From an uncultured Lentisphaeria bacterium (GTDB lineage Bacteria; Verrucomicrobiota; Lentisphaeria; Victivallales; UBA1829): DNA of 64,000 nt. Under the pieces are notes generated by a model. The model was given only the letters and a program-made list of their open reading frames with translations, did no database searches and was not told where the DNA came from. The stretch lies in the NCBI GenBank assembly GCA_905197955.1, contig CAJKAR010000002.1, positions 124,001 to 188,000 on the forward strand, written 5' to 3'. This document shows positions 52,414-60,550 of this stretch, in pieces. The position numbers and the translations under genes are program-made. Each line of letters starts with the position of its first letter. Within the stretch, counting starts at the first letter, position 1.

Positions 52414-52707
52414 ATGGCAGGAAAAGTTGTCAGAAAATCAGCCGTAAAGACATTCGCACAGAGCGAGAAGGCGCGTCTCAGACACAAAGCGACCAGAAAT
52501 ATGCTGTGGACTCTCGAAAAGAAACTCAGAGCCGCAGTGGAAGCCGGTGACAAGTCTGCAGCGTCCGATCTGCTGAAGGGCCAGTATGCCGCACTCGACA
52601 AGGCGGTCAAATCCGGTGCGATGCACAAGAACAAAGCCAACCGTAAGAAATCCCGTCTCGGACAGCTCGTTGCGAAGACGGCTCCTGTCGAGATCAAGCC
52701 CGCGTAA
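52414..52707 (+). CDS. rpsT: 30S ribosomal protein S20
   Basis: This 97-aa basic protein binds 16S rRNA in the small subunit. It shows the S20 pattern: KSAVKTFAQSEKARLRHKA at the start, AAVEAGDKSAASDLLKGQYAALDKAVKSG in the middle and the MHKNKANRKKSRL end. The ATG at 52414 has AAGGG upstream; a longer in-frame reading from 52378 is not typical of S20. Confidence 0.93.
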   Translation: MAGKVVRKSAVKTFAQSEKARLRHKATRNMLWTLEKKLRAAVEAGDKSAASDLLKGQYAALDKAVKSGAMHKNKANRKKSRLGQLVAKTAPVEIKPA

Positions 52708-52776
52708 GAAGCGGTTCTGGACGACGGATCGGTCCGGCACTCCGGGGAATTTTCTCCGGAAAATGATTTTTCCCTG

Positions 52777-52804
52777 TTGAAAACAGGAAAAATTGTGATA
52801 CAAT
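52777..52804 (+). promoter_or_regulatory. Promoter of the nusA-infB operon
   Basis: TTGAAA (52777-52782) and TACAAT (52799-52804) are separated by 16 bases. The predicted transcript would have a leader of about 110 bases before nusA. Confidence 0.65.
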
Positions 52805-52842
52805 ATTTTTGTCCGGCGCGGACGCCCCTGCGTTTGCGCCAT

Positions 52843-52867
52843 GGCGGGATTTCCCGCCTTATTTTTT
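52843..52867 (+). terminator. Leader terminator (attenuator candidate) before nusA
   Basis: GGCGGG/CCCGCC with a four-base loop and TTATTTTTT lies between the nusA promoter and the nusA start. A GC-rich stretch just upstream (52812-52840) can form a competing GGCGC...GCGCC stem. It may also end rpsT transcripts. Confidence 0.7.
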
Positions 52868-52921
52868 GATACGGTTATCAGAAAATGACGCAGTTATGAA
52901 TGCAGGGTGGAGGAAACGACA

Positions 52922-54199
52922 ATGAATCACGAACTTCTGGCCATTTTGGACTATATGGAACAAGATCGGGGAGTGAGCAAGGATCAGCTGATCGACGCAG
53001 TGGAAAAAGCACTGCTGACGGCATCCCGCAAAAGCATACACCCGGCCAGTGATCTTGAAGTGAAAATCGACAGAACCACCGGTGATATCCGTGCATGGGC
53101 AAATCTTGAGGTGGTCGAGGCAAATCCGAACAACGATCAGATTCTGCTTTCGGCTGCGCGCGTCCGTTATCCGGAGGTGCAGCCCGGCGAAACCGTCAAA
53201 TGGGAGGTGACTCCGAAGGATTTCGGCCGCATCGCCGCACAGACCGCGAAACAGGCGATTCTTCAGCAGATCCGCAAGGCCGAAAAAGCGATCGTCAAGG
53301 ATGAATTCGAGGACAAGGTCGGTCAGATTGTCAACGGCGTGGTCCGCCGGTACGACGCGGGATCCATTATTGTGGATCTGCAGAAGGCCGAGGGAATCCT
53401 TTCCCCCAGGGACAAGGTGCCGACCGAACAGTACATGCCCGGTGACAGAATCAATGCGGTGCTGCTGAAAGTGGATATCAATGTGGCGGGACCGAGTCTG
53501 ATTCTTTCCCGGACGTCTCCGCTGTTCATCCGCCGTCTGCTGGAGCGCGAGGTTTCGGAGATTCACGACGGCGTGGTGGAGATCGTGGCGATTGCCCGCG
53601 ATCCGGGTGTGAGAACCAAAATCGCCGTGCGCAGCGGCGATCCCCGCATCGATCCTGTGGGTGCATGTGTCGGAATGCGCGGAATGCGCGTGAAGAACAT
53701 CACCAATGAGCTGGGCGGGGAACGGGTCGATGTCATCAACTATTCCGACAATATCATGGAATATGCGGCAAACGCGCTTCATCCGGCAAAGGCGGAAAAA
53801 ATCGAAGTGGACAGGAATGCGAAGGTTGTGACGTTCTATGTTTCTCCGGAGAATTCCCGTCTTGCTTTCGGCAAAAAGGCGCAGAATGTCAAACTTGCGC
53901 AGAAACTTCTCGGCTGGAAGATCGATATCAAGGCTGTCGAGGAGGCGCCCGAAGAGGAAAAGACCGAATCGTTTGATGAGAAGAAGGCTCATATTACGGA
54001 ACACCTTTCCGGACTTCTTGGAATTTCTCTTGAGGATGCGGCGGTTCTTGTCAACAACGGTTTCCTTACCATTGACGGGCTGAAGGCCGTTCAGGTTTCC
54101 GATCTGGAAGCGATTGAAGGACTCTCTCCGGAAACCGTGAGCGTGATCGTGGATAAAATTGCAAAACAAAACAGCGCGGAGTCTTCCCAGGAAGACTGA
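52922..54199 (+). CDS. nusA: Transcription termination/antitermination factor NusA
   Basis: NusA binds RNA polymerase and promotes pausing and termination. The 425-aa protein has the N-terminal polymerase-binding domain, an S1 domain (GQIVNGVVRRYDAGSIIVDL, about 135-200), two KH domains (VDPVGACVGMRGMRVKNI near 245, then LAFGKKAQNVKLAQKL near 315) and a helix-hairpin-helix-type end (GLSPETVSVIV). GGAGG lies eight bases before the ATG at 52922; a GTG five codons earlier is less likely. It heads the operon with infB. Confidence 0.96.
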   Translation: MNHELLAILDYMEQDRGVSKDQLIDAVEKALLTASRKSIHPASDLEVKIDRTTGDIRAWANLEVVEANPNNDQILLSAARVRYPEVQPGETVKWEVTPKDFGRIAAQTAKQAILQQIRKAEKAIVKDEFEDKVGQIVNGVVRRYDAGSIIVDLQKAEGILSPRDKVPTEQYMPGDRINAVLLKVDINVAGPSLILSRTSPLFIRRLLEREVSEIHDGVVEIVAIARDPGVRTKIAVRSGDPRIDPVGACVGMRGMRVKNITNELGGERVDVINYSDNIMEYAANALHPAKAEKIEVDRNAKVVTFYVSPENSRLAFGKKAQNVKLAQKLLGWKIDIKAVEEAPEEEKTESFDEKKAHITEHLSGLLGISLEDAAVLVNNGFLTIDGLKAVQVSDLEAIEGLSPETVSVIVDKIAKQNSAESSQED

Positions 54200-54224
54200 C
54201 AGCGGGACCGGAGGATGAAGAACT

Positions 54225-56255
54225 ATGTCACCAGCTAAGAATTTGAAAGTCAAGGATATTGCCGGTAAATACGGAATGTCGCCCAAGGATGTGATCCGGG
54301 AACTGAATGAACAGGGTTTTGATGACGTCAAAAGCGCTTCCTCCTCCATCCCCGCCGATGCGGTTGATATTGTTGAACTTTATTTTGAGGATTTCGTTGC
54401 CAAGCGCAAAGCGAAAGGCAAGGGGAAAGGACGGGATCAGGGAGGTAATTCCTCCGCCGCGCCTTCCCTGAAATCCGCAACGGTGACGCCGCCGATCGTC
54501 GTAAAGGCGCTCGCGGAGGCTCTTGGGAAAAAACCGAACGAAGTCGTCAGCGGACTCATGCAGATGAATGTCCTGGCGAGCATCAATCAGACCGTGACGC
54601 CCGAAGTCGCAATCGAATACGCAAAAAAATGCGGCATCGAACTGACGGTCGGCTCCCGGGAACAGGAGAAAAAACACGAAACGGCGGAAGATACCGATCA
54701 TCCCGAAGATTTCGAATATCAGGATGATCCGAAGGATGTCGTGCCCAGATGCCCGATCGTGACCTTTATGGGACACGTCGACCACGGCAAGACCTCTCTG
54801 CAGGACCGCATCCGCAAGACGAATATCGCAGGCGGGGAAGCCGGCGGAATTACGCAGCATATCGGAGCTTCCGTTGTCAATGTGAACGGCAAGACGATTA
54901 CGTTCGTGGATACGCCGGGACATGAGGCGTTTACCGCAATGCGTGCCCGCGGAGCGAATGTGACCGATATCGTGGTGCTTGTCGCCGCCGCGGATGACGG
55001 ATTCATGCCGCAGACGATTGAGGCGCTGAATCATGCAAAGGCCGCCGGAGTCCCGATTATCGTGGCCATCAACAAAATGGACCTGCCGGATGCGAATCCG
55101 GACAAGGTTCTTCTGAATATGCAGCAGAACGGACTGACTTCCGAGGAATGGGGCGGCGAAACCGCCGCGATCCGCGTTTCCGCCAAAACTGGACAGGGCA
55201 TTCAGGATCTTCTGGAGCGTATCCTGCTGGAAGCGGAAATGCTGGAGCTCAAAGCCAATCCGAAGCGTCCGGGTGCCGCCTACGTGCTGGAATCCCAGCT
55301 GGAACAGGGATTCGGGCCGACAGCAAGTATCATTGTTAAAAACGGAACCATTAAAATTGGAGATCCGGTCCTCTGTGGCGAATACTGGGGCAAGGTCAAG
55401 AATCTGACCGACAGCCGCGGACAGCGTGTAAAATCCGCCGGTCCTGGAACTCCGGTCAAGATTGCCGGACTCAGCGGAGTTCCCGAGGCGGGAACAAAAT
55501 TGATCGTCTGTTCCAGCGAACACCGGGCGAGAGAGCTGGCGGAGGAACGGGCCGAGGCAAATCGCGAGAAGAATCTGCTGAGCAATGCATCCGCTGGAAC
55601 CAGTCTTGAGGATCTGTTCAGCAAGATGGAGAGCGACAAGAAGAATTCGCTCTGTGTCGTGCTGAAAGCGGATGTCAACGGCTCCTGCGAGGCAATCGCC
55701 GAGGCGTTCAAGAAGCTGCCTTCGGATAAGATCAGCATCAATGTGATTCATGCCGGAGTGGGCGCGATTACGGAAAATGATGTGCTGCTTGCGGCGTCGT
55801 CGCAGGGAATTGTGGTCGGATTCCATGTCCGGGTCAATCCGGGGGTGAATGCTCTGGCGAAGAAGGAAAAAGTGGAGATCCGTCTTTACAGCATCATCTA
55901 CGAACTCATTGAGGATATCACGGATGCGCTCGCCGGACGGCTGGAGCCTGAAAAACGAGACAGAGAACTTGGCGTTGCAAAGATTCTTCAGATCTTTGAA
56001 CTTTCCAAGGGACCGCGTGTCTGCGGCTGTGTCGTGGAGAAAGGCGTGGTGAAGGTCGGAGCCAAGGCTCGCGTATTCCGCAGAAACGAACTGATCTTCA
56101 ATGGGGAGGTTCGATCGCTCCGCCGCTTCCAGGATGATGTCCGCGAGGTCAAACAGGGACTGGAATGCGGTATCAAACTGGACAACTTTACGGATTTTGA
56201 CGTCGGCGACATCATTCAGGTTTACGACATCGAACTCCGGAAGGCCACTCTGTAA
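54225..56255 (+). CDS. infB: Translation initiation factor IF-2
   Basis: This GTPase brings initiator tRNA to the ribosome. The 676-aa protein begins with an IF2_N domain (VKDIAGKYGMSPKDVIRELN), then a short basic linker and a second helical domain. The G domain has GHVDHGKTSL near residue 184, VDTPGHEAFTAMRARGA and INKMDLPDANP, and the C1/C2 domains follow. The N-terminal part is much shorter than in E. coli. GGAGG lies ten bases before the ATG. Confidence 0.97.
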   Translation: MSPAKNLKVKDIAGKYGMSPKDVIRELNEQGFDDVKSASSSIPADAVDIVELYFEDFVAKRKAKGKGKGRDQGGNSSAAPSLKSATVTPPIVVKALAEALGKKPNEVVSGLMQMNVLASINQTVTPEVAIEYAKKCGIELTVGSREQEKKHETAEDTDHPEDFEYQDDPKDVVPRCPIVTFMGHVDHGKTSLQDRIRKTNIAGGEAGGITQHIGASVVNVNGKTITFVDTPGHEAFTAMRARGANVTDIVVLVAAADDGFMPQTIEALNHAKAAGVPIIVAINKMDLPDANPDKVLLNMQQNGLTSEEWGGETAAIRVSAKTGQGIQDLLERILLEAEMLELKANPKRPGAAYVLESQLEQGFGPTASIIVKNGTIKIGDPVLCGEYWGKVKNLTDSRGQRVKSAGPGTPVKIAGLSGVPEAGTKLIVCSSEHRARELAEERAEANREKNLLSNASAGTSLEDLFSKMESDKKNSLCVVLKADVNGSCEAIAEAFKKLPSDKISINVIHAGVGAITENDVLLAASSQGIVVGFHVRVNPGVNALAKKEKVEIRLYSIIYELIEDITDALAGRLEPEKRDRELGVAKILQIFELSKGPRVCGCVVEKGVVKVGAKARVFRRNELIFNGEVRSLRRFQDDVREVKQGLECGIKLDNFTDFDVGDIIQVYDIELRKATL

Positions 56256-56264
56256 TCCGGACTT

Positions 56265-56303
56265 TTCCGCAGGGATGGAACTCTCTGCGGAATATTTGTT
56301 TTT
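56265..56303 (+). terminator. Hairpin terminator between infB and rbfA
   Basis: TTCCGCAG/CTGCGGAA with a 12-base loop is followed by TATTTGTTTTT. It lies within a conserved operon, so it is probably a partial terminator that sets the ratio of IF-2 to the later genes. Confidence 0.7.
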
Positions 56304-56339
56304 CCACATCCACATTATCGTTCAGAAGGGAGAGTCAAT

Positions 56340-56705
56340 ATGGCATTTGCGCCTGACAGAATAGCCCGCGTCAACGAGATCCTCAAGCGCGAGATCGCAG
56401 AGGTCCTCGAAAAAGAGAATATTACGATTCCGAATGTGCTGATTTCGATTACCAAAGTGCAGTGTTCCTCCTGTTTGAAGAATGCCACCGTTTACGTCAG
56501 TGTCTACGGCGGCGGGAAAGAGGCGGAGGAGAAGGCAATCTTTCTTCTGGAAGAAAAACGGGCACTGATCCAGAAACGTGTCGCAAAAACGGTCATTCTG
56601 AAATATACTCCGGTTCTCCGTTTCACCATTGACCGGAATCTGGAGGAGGGGGATCGCGTGCTGGGGATCCTTCGTGAGCTGGAAGAGAATGAGGAGAAAA
56701 ACTGA
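56340..56705 (+). CDS. rbfA: Ribosome-binding factor A
   Basis: RbfA assists maturation of the 30S subunit. The 121-aa product has RIARVNEILKREIAEVLEKE at the start, a KH-type core with SITKVQCSSCLKNATVYVSVYG, and PVLRFTIDRNLEEGDRV near the end. Its TGA shares a base with the next ATG (TGATG). It follows infB as in most bacteria. Confidence 0.94.
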   Translation: MAFAPDRIARVNEILKREIAEVLEKENITIPNVLISITKVQCSSCLKNATVYVSVYGGGKEAEEKAIFLLEEKRALIQKRVAKTVILKYTPVLRFTIDRNLEEGDRVLGILRELEENEEKN

Positions 56706-57688
56706 TGTCTTCCGATTTCCTTTCGGTCCTGCGTTCTGTCGGATCCGGATCCATTCTGCTTGCGACGCATGAGCGTCCGGATGGCGATGCGATCGCTTCT
56801 CTCAGCGCCGCCGTTTCGATCCTGAGAGAGAACGGCTTTCAGGCAACCGCGATTCTGCCGGATCCGGCGCCCGACGGGTATGCGGAGTTCCTGCCCGAAC
56901 ATGTTGTTGCTTCCGCGGAAGGAATGGAGGCTCCTCTGTTCATCGCGCTCGACTGTTCCACGCGGAAACGGATTGCCGCGGGAGGGTATCCTGTCGAGGA
57001 CTGCGGAGATTTCATCAACATTGACCATCATCCGGATAGCGAGAGGTTCGGGACACTTCCGATTCTGAATCCCGATGCGTGTTCGGCATCGCAAATCGTC
57101 TATACTCTGTTCCGTGACAACGGCTTTCATATTTCTCCGGAAAATGCGACCCGTCTCCTGCTCGGCGTGATCACCGACAGCGGATGCTTCCGTTTCGACA
57201 ACACTTCCGCGGAAGCGCTCCGCACCGCAGCCGAGCTGATGGAACTGGGAGCGGATCACCATCGTATCATTGTGGCGTCGTACTGTTCCAAACCGGAGAA
57301 CATGGTTCGTCTGGAGGCGGAGCTTGTGACGCATCATCTGAAGACCGCATTCAACGGGCGTCTTGCATGGATGCTGCTGGATCGTGATCTCCTGAAGCGT
57401 TTCGGCGTGGAGATCCGCAATACAGAGTCACTGATCGAGATTCCGCGCAATATTGCCGGAGTTGAATTTGCCGCAACGCTCCGTCCGGAGAACGGCGGTT
57501 TCAAACTTTCCCTGCGCTCGAAGAACCCGCCGTATTCCGCGGGCAGAATCGCGCGCGCCCTGAACGGGGGCGGACATGAAATGGCCGCCGGTGGATTTAT
57601 TCCGGCTTCTTCCCCGAAGGAAGCCGAGGAAATTTTACTGAAGCATGTGGAAACGGAACTGAAACGAAATGAGAAACAATCCAAATAA
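56705..57688 (+). CDS. DHH-family phosphoesterase, NrnA-like
   Basis: The 327-aa protein has the DHH/DHHA1 layout of oligoribonuclease/pAp phosphatases: THERPDGDAIAS, ALDCSTR, NIDHHPDSERFG (the DHH motif), LGVITDSGCFRFDN and the glycine-rich end GGGHEMAAGGF. It should degrade short RNAs or 3'-phosphoadenosine 5'-phosphate. It is coupled to rbfA and overlaps truB by 20 bases, the usual place for this family. Confidence 0.92.
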   Translation: MSSDFLSVLRSVGSGSILLATHERPDGDAIASLSAAVSILRENGFQATAILPDPAPDGYAEFLPEHVVASAEGMEAPLFIALDCSTRKRIAAGGYPVEDCGDFINIDHHPDSERFGTLPILNPDACSASQIVYTLFRDNGFHISPENATRLLLGVITDSGCFRFDNTSAEALRTAAELMELGADHHRIIVASYCSKPENMVRLEAELVTHHLKTAFNGRLAWMLLDRDLLKRFGVEIRNTESLIEIPRNIAGVEFAATLRPENGGFKLSLRSKNPPYSAGRIARALNGGGHEMAAGGFIPASSPKEAEEILLKHVETELKRNEKQSK

Positions 57689-58430
57689 GCATCGTCTTCC
57701 GCCGTTTGAAAAAAGCGGCATCCTTCTGGTCAACAAGCCGGCAACGTGGACAAGTCATGACGTGGTCGGTTTTATCCGCTCCCGGTTCAATGTGCCGAAA
57801 GTGGGGCACTGCGGAACCCTGGATCCCGCGGCGACCGGGCTGCTGGTGGTCGTCCTCGGCAAATTTACAAAGCTCAGCCAGAAGTTCAGCGGGGAGGACA
57901 AGACTTATGAAGGACGGATTCTCCTCGGTACCGTGACCGATTCGCAGGATATGGATGGAGAGGTCATTCGTACCGCCGATTATTCCGGAATCACTCCGGA
58001 GACTCTCCGGGACGCTTTCGCCAATTTTACCGGAGAGATCCTCCAGGTCCCGCCGATGGTTTCCGCTAAAAAACATGACGGCGATCGGCTGTATGATCTC
58101 GCCAGAAAGGGAATCGAAGTGGAACGGGAGGCAAAACCTGTCAACATCTTTTCCCTTCAGATCACAAATATTGAACTGCCTTATGCTGATTTCGTGGTGC
58201 ACTGTTCGAAAGGAACCTATGTCCGCACGCTCTGCGCCGATATCGGAGAGTACCTCGGCTGCGGCGCCTGTCTTTACAGCCTGAACCGCATCCGCAGCGG
58301 GGAGTTCAGCCTCGACGACGCATACGATATCGAAACCATGAAAACCTGGGAACAGCCCGATCTTGACAATGCTGTGACCGATTTCCTGCATAAAAAACTG
58401 GCAAGAATGACAACGTTTTCTTCCTTCTGA
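57669..58430 (+). CDS. truB: tRNA pseudouridine-55 synthase
   Basis: The enzyme makes pseudouridine 55 in the T-loop of tRNAs. The 253-aa product has GILLVNKPATWTSHDVVG, VGHCGTLDPAATGLL with the catalytic Asp, KTYEGRILLG, PPMVSAKKHDGDRLYDLA and KGTYVRTLCADIG. It is short, without a PUA domain, as in many bacteria. It overlaps the DHH gene. Confidence 0.96.
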   Translation: MRNNPNKHRLPPFEKSGILLVNKPATWTSHDVVGFIRSRFNVPKVGHCGTLDPAATGLLVVVLGKFTKLSQKFSGEDKTYEGRILLGTVTDSQDMDGEVIRTADYSGITPETLRDAFANFTGEILQVPPMVSAKKHDGDRLYDLARKGIEVEREAKPVNIFSLQITNIELPYADFVVHCSKGTYVRTLCADIGEYLGCGACLYSLNRIRSGEFSLDDAYDIETMKTWEQPDLDNAVTDFLHKKLARMTTFSSF

Positions 58431-58447
58431 AAGGAGGCCGCCGCACT

Positions 58448-60070
58448 ATGCTGAGCTATGACAAACTCGAAGCAGGAGTATTGAAGTTCCTGGACGATTC
58501 CAAACTGGAATGTTTCGATGCGGAGGAGCTGGCGGCTGAGCTGGATCCGAACGCGGAAGGGGAGGAGAAGGAGACGGTGCTCCGCCGTGTCTGCGGAATT
58601 CTCGATTCCTGCGAACTCGTCGCAAGAAAACATTCCTCGGATCTTTATTATATTCTGGACAATTTCTTCCGCGGAACGGAATTCCTCTGCAAACCCCGCG
58701 AGATCGAGATCGCAAAAGGGATCCTGATTCCCGCGGCGCGTTTCGAGCCGTTTCATCCGGCGGAGGTGTATCCGGATGAACTTGAAATTTCCGGAGCTCC
58801 TTCCGGAGAGTCGTTCGGTTTGACGGAGATTCGTTTGAACTACAAGGAGATTTCTGATCTTTTCCTGATGCTGGGGCCCGCGGGAACCATGGATATGCTG
58901 ATCGCCGAATCGCAGGAGAATTATGATAATATCCGCAGAATGGGGGGACTCAAGGATGGTATGCCGGTGATTCTGACTGCATTCGATTGTTCCGCTTTTT
59001 ACCGGGATGTCAATTTCCGGAACGGAGATCTGATCCGATGCAGAATCGATTCCTGGAGTGAGGGGAGAATTACTGTTTCCCATGTGCCGCGGGTGGACAG
59101 CCCGACTCCACGGGAGGTGAATACCTGGATCGATAAATTTGAATCGGCTCTTACGGATGTCTGCCGCGATTACAAGGATTCTCTTGAAATTCATGAGCAG
59201 CTTACATATGCCTATGTCTATGCTGCTGCGTCAGGAAACGATGTGCGCCGAATTCCGGGGCCTTCGGTCGATCTCTTCCAGAATATGATGCAGACGATCT
59301 CGTTCCGTCGCGACGGATCGGAATGGACCTTGATTTCCAATGAGATGCTGGATGAGCCTTCTTCCTCCGCTCCATCCCCTGCAGAAGAATCGGCAGGACG
59401 CGATTCCCATTCCGTCCATCATTCCCATTCCTCTTCCTGCGGATGCGGACACGATCATGCCCATGAACCGGAGCAGAAGAAAAACGAAGGCGATTTCGGG
59501 GATCTCTCTCCGGAAGATTTCTCCGCATCGCAGGGTACCATGGAATCCATTGAAGCAATTCTGGCGGAAATCCATGCTCCGATCCGGGAAATCGAGCTTC
59601 AGGCTTACATGATGGATACCATCGCCAACGGAGCGGAATCTTTTGCGGAATTCGCACGGATTCATGAGAACTTCCTGAAACTGATTTTTACCGACGAGGC
59701 TCAGGAGGCCGCCTATTTGAACTTTGTGGAAGAACTCTGGGAACTGACTCTGGATCATTACAGTCACAATATGGATTCGCTCCGAGCCCCCCTGCGTGCC
59801 CGGCTGCTTGAACTGACCGATGCCAGAATTGAGCTTTCCGCTGCGGTTCTCGCCCGCCGGAACGCCAAACTGCCGGAGGACCTCAAGGAACAGATGGTCA
59901 AACTCCACAAGGATGTGCTCGATACGTTGTTCGTTCTGGATCGCGATGCGGTCCTGGAAGAGGTGGAAATCGAAAACCTCGAACTGCGGGTCGGAGATAT
60001 CGAAGACGATTTCGAGCTCGTTTCCGAACGCGTTTCCCGCTGGCTGGAAGAGCAGATCACCGGAAAATAA
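58448..60070 (+). CDS. Unrecognised protein with His-rich linker, last gene of the nusA-infB operon
   Basis: The 540-aa protein has no signal peptide or membrane segment and no domain I recognise. Residues 1-80 look like a winged-helix region (LEAGVLKFLDDSKLECFDAEELAAEL...). Residues 80-310 are mixed alpha/beta. A linker at about 316-345 is rich in His, Ser and Cys (VHHSHSSSCGCGHDHAHEPE) and could bind Zn, Ni or Co. The last 190 residues are acidic and helical, probably coiled. GGAGG lies ten bases before the ATG, 17 bases after truB. Its place suggests a role in translation or RNA metabolism; that is inference. Confidence 0.6.
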   Translation: MLSYDKLEAGVLKFLDDSKLECFDAEELAAELDPNAEGEEKETVLRRVCGILDSCELVARKHSSDLYYILDNFFRGTEFLCKPREIEIAKGILIPAARFEPFHPAEVYPDELEISGAPSGESFGLTEIRLNYKEISDLFLMLGPAGTMDMLIAESQENYDNIRRMGGLKDGMPVILTAFDCSAFYRDVNFRNGDLIRCRIDSWSEGRITVSHVPRVDSPTPREVNTWIDKFESALTDVCRDYKDSLEIHEQLTYAYVYAAASGNDVRRIPGPSVDLFQNMMQTISFRRDGSEWTLISNEMLDEPSSSAPSPAEESAGRDSHSVHHSHSSSCGCGHDHAHEPEQKKNEGDFGDLSPEDFSASQGTMESIEAILAEIHAPIREIELQAYMMDTIANGAESFAEFARIHENFLKLIFTDEAQEAAYLNFVEELWELTLDHYSHNMDSLRAPLRARLLELTDARIELSAAVLARRNAKLPEDLKEQMVKLHKDVLDTLFVLDRDAVLEEVEIENLELRVGDIEDDFELVSERVSRWLEEQITGK

Positions 60071-60157
60071 TGATCAGTTCTCTCCAGAGCGCAATGCATG
60101 TGAGAGATTCCGCAGCCGCTGCAAATGTCCTGTACAGATCGGCGGGTTCTGCTTTTG

Positions 60158-60193
60158 ATCCATCCGGAGAAACTCCAGGATTCCCGGATGGAT
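60158..60193. repeat. Inverted repeat after the 540-aa gene
   Basis: ATCCATCCGG (60158-60167) and CCGGATGGAT (60184-60193) are perfect 10-bp arms with a 16-base loop, 88 bases past the preceding stop. No T-run follows, so a Rho-type or RNA-stabilising role is more likely than intrinsic termination. Confidence 0.55.
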
Positions 60194-60465
60194 TACTCTC
60201 CCCTGATTCCCTGAGTAAGGAAAAGGGGTGTTTTCGTTTTCCAGATCTATTTTCATGATTCACTGCAACTTCGGCTCCTGAAGCAGAAGGTGATCTTGTG
60301 CGGAGAAACGTTCTCTCTGCTTCATTTCCCTCCTGCGATCCGTAGCGGGAAAATCACGAAAATGTAAAAGTTTTTCCTGAAATGACATTTTTGTGATTTG
60401 ATCTGAAGGACTCTTTTTTTACTTCTCCCGAAAAATGAGGCGGTGAGATGTTGGTGCTTCCTTTC

Positions 60466-60481
60466 TGGCATGTGAAATGCT
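60466..60481 (+). promoter_or_regulatory. Sigma-54-type promoter before the secretin genes
   Basis: TGGCATGTGAAATGCT has GG and GC exactly ten bases apart, the -24/-12 rule of sigma-54 promoters. The predicted start is about 60 bases before the first secretin ATG. Pilus genes are often sigma-54 dependent. No obvious sigma-70 promoter competes nearby. Confidence 0.5.
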
Positions 60482-60550
60482 TGAACTCATGTGACGCAGC
60501 GTTGCAATCGGTTTGGTAAATTCACAAAAGAAAACGAAAGGGAGACGAAG

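Larger units (their letters stand above)
60071..60550. other. 480-base intergenic region
   Basis: No convincing gene is seen. Short open frames have neither a good start nor conservation that I can judge. The region contains an inverted repeat at 60158-60193 and a sigma-54-like promoter at 60466-60481, and is A/T-rich from 60350 on. A small RNA cannot be ruled out. Confidence 0.6.

Noticed and set aside
52741..52795. Inverted repeats after rpsT as a terminator
   Set aside because: TCCGG/CCGGA and CCTGTT/AACAGG stems exist but no U-run follows; the second overlaps the nusA promoter. The clear terminator is further down, at 52843.
60070..60258. 62-codon frame after the 540-aa gene
   Set aside because: No ribosome binding site, poor composition and an inverted repeat inside it; more likely untranslated 3' region.
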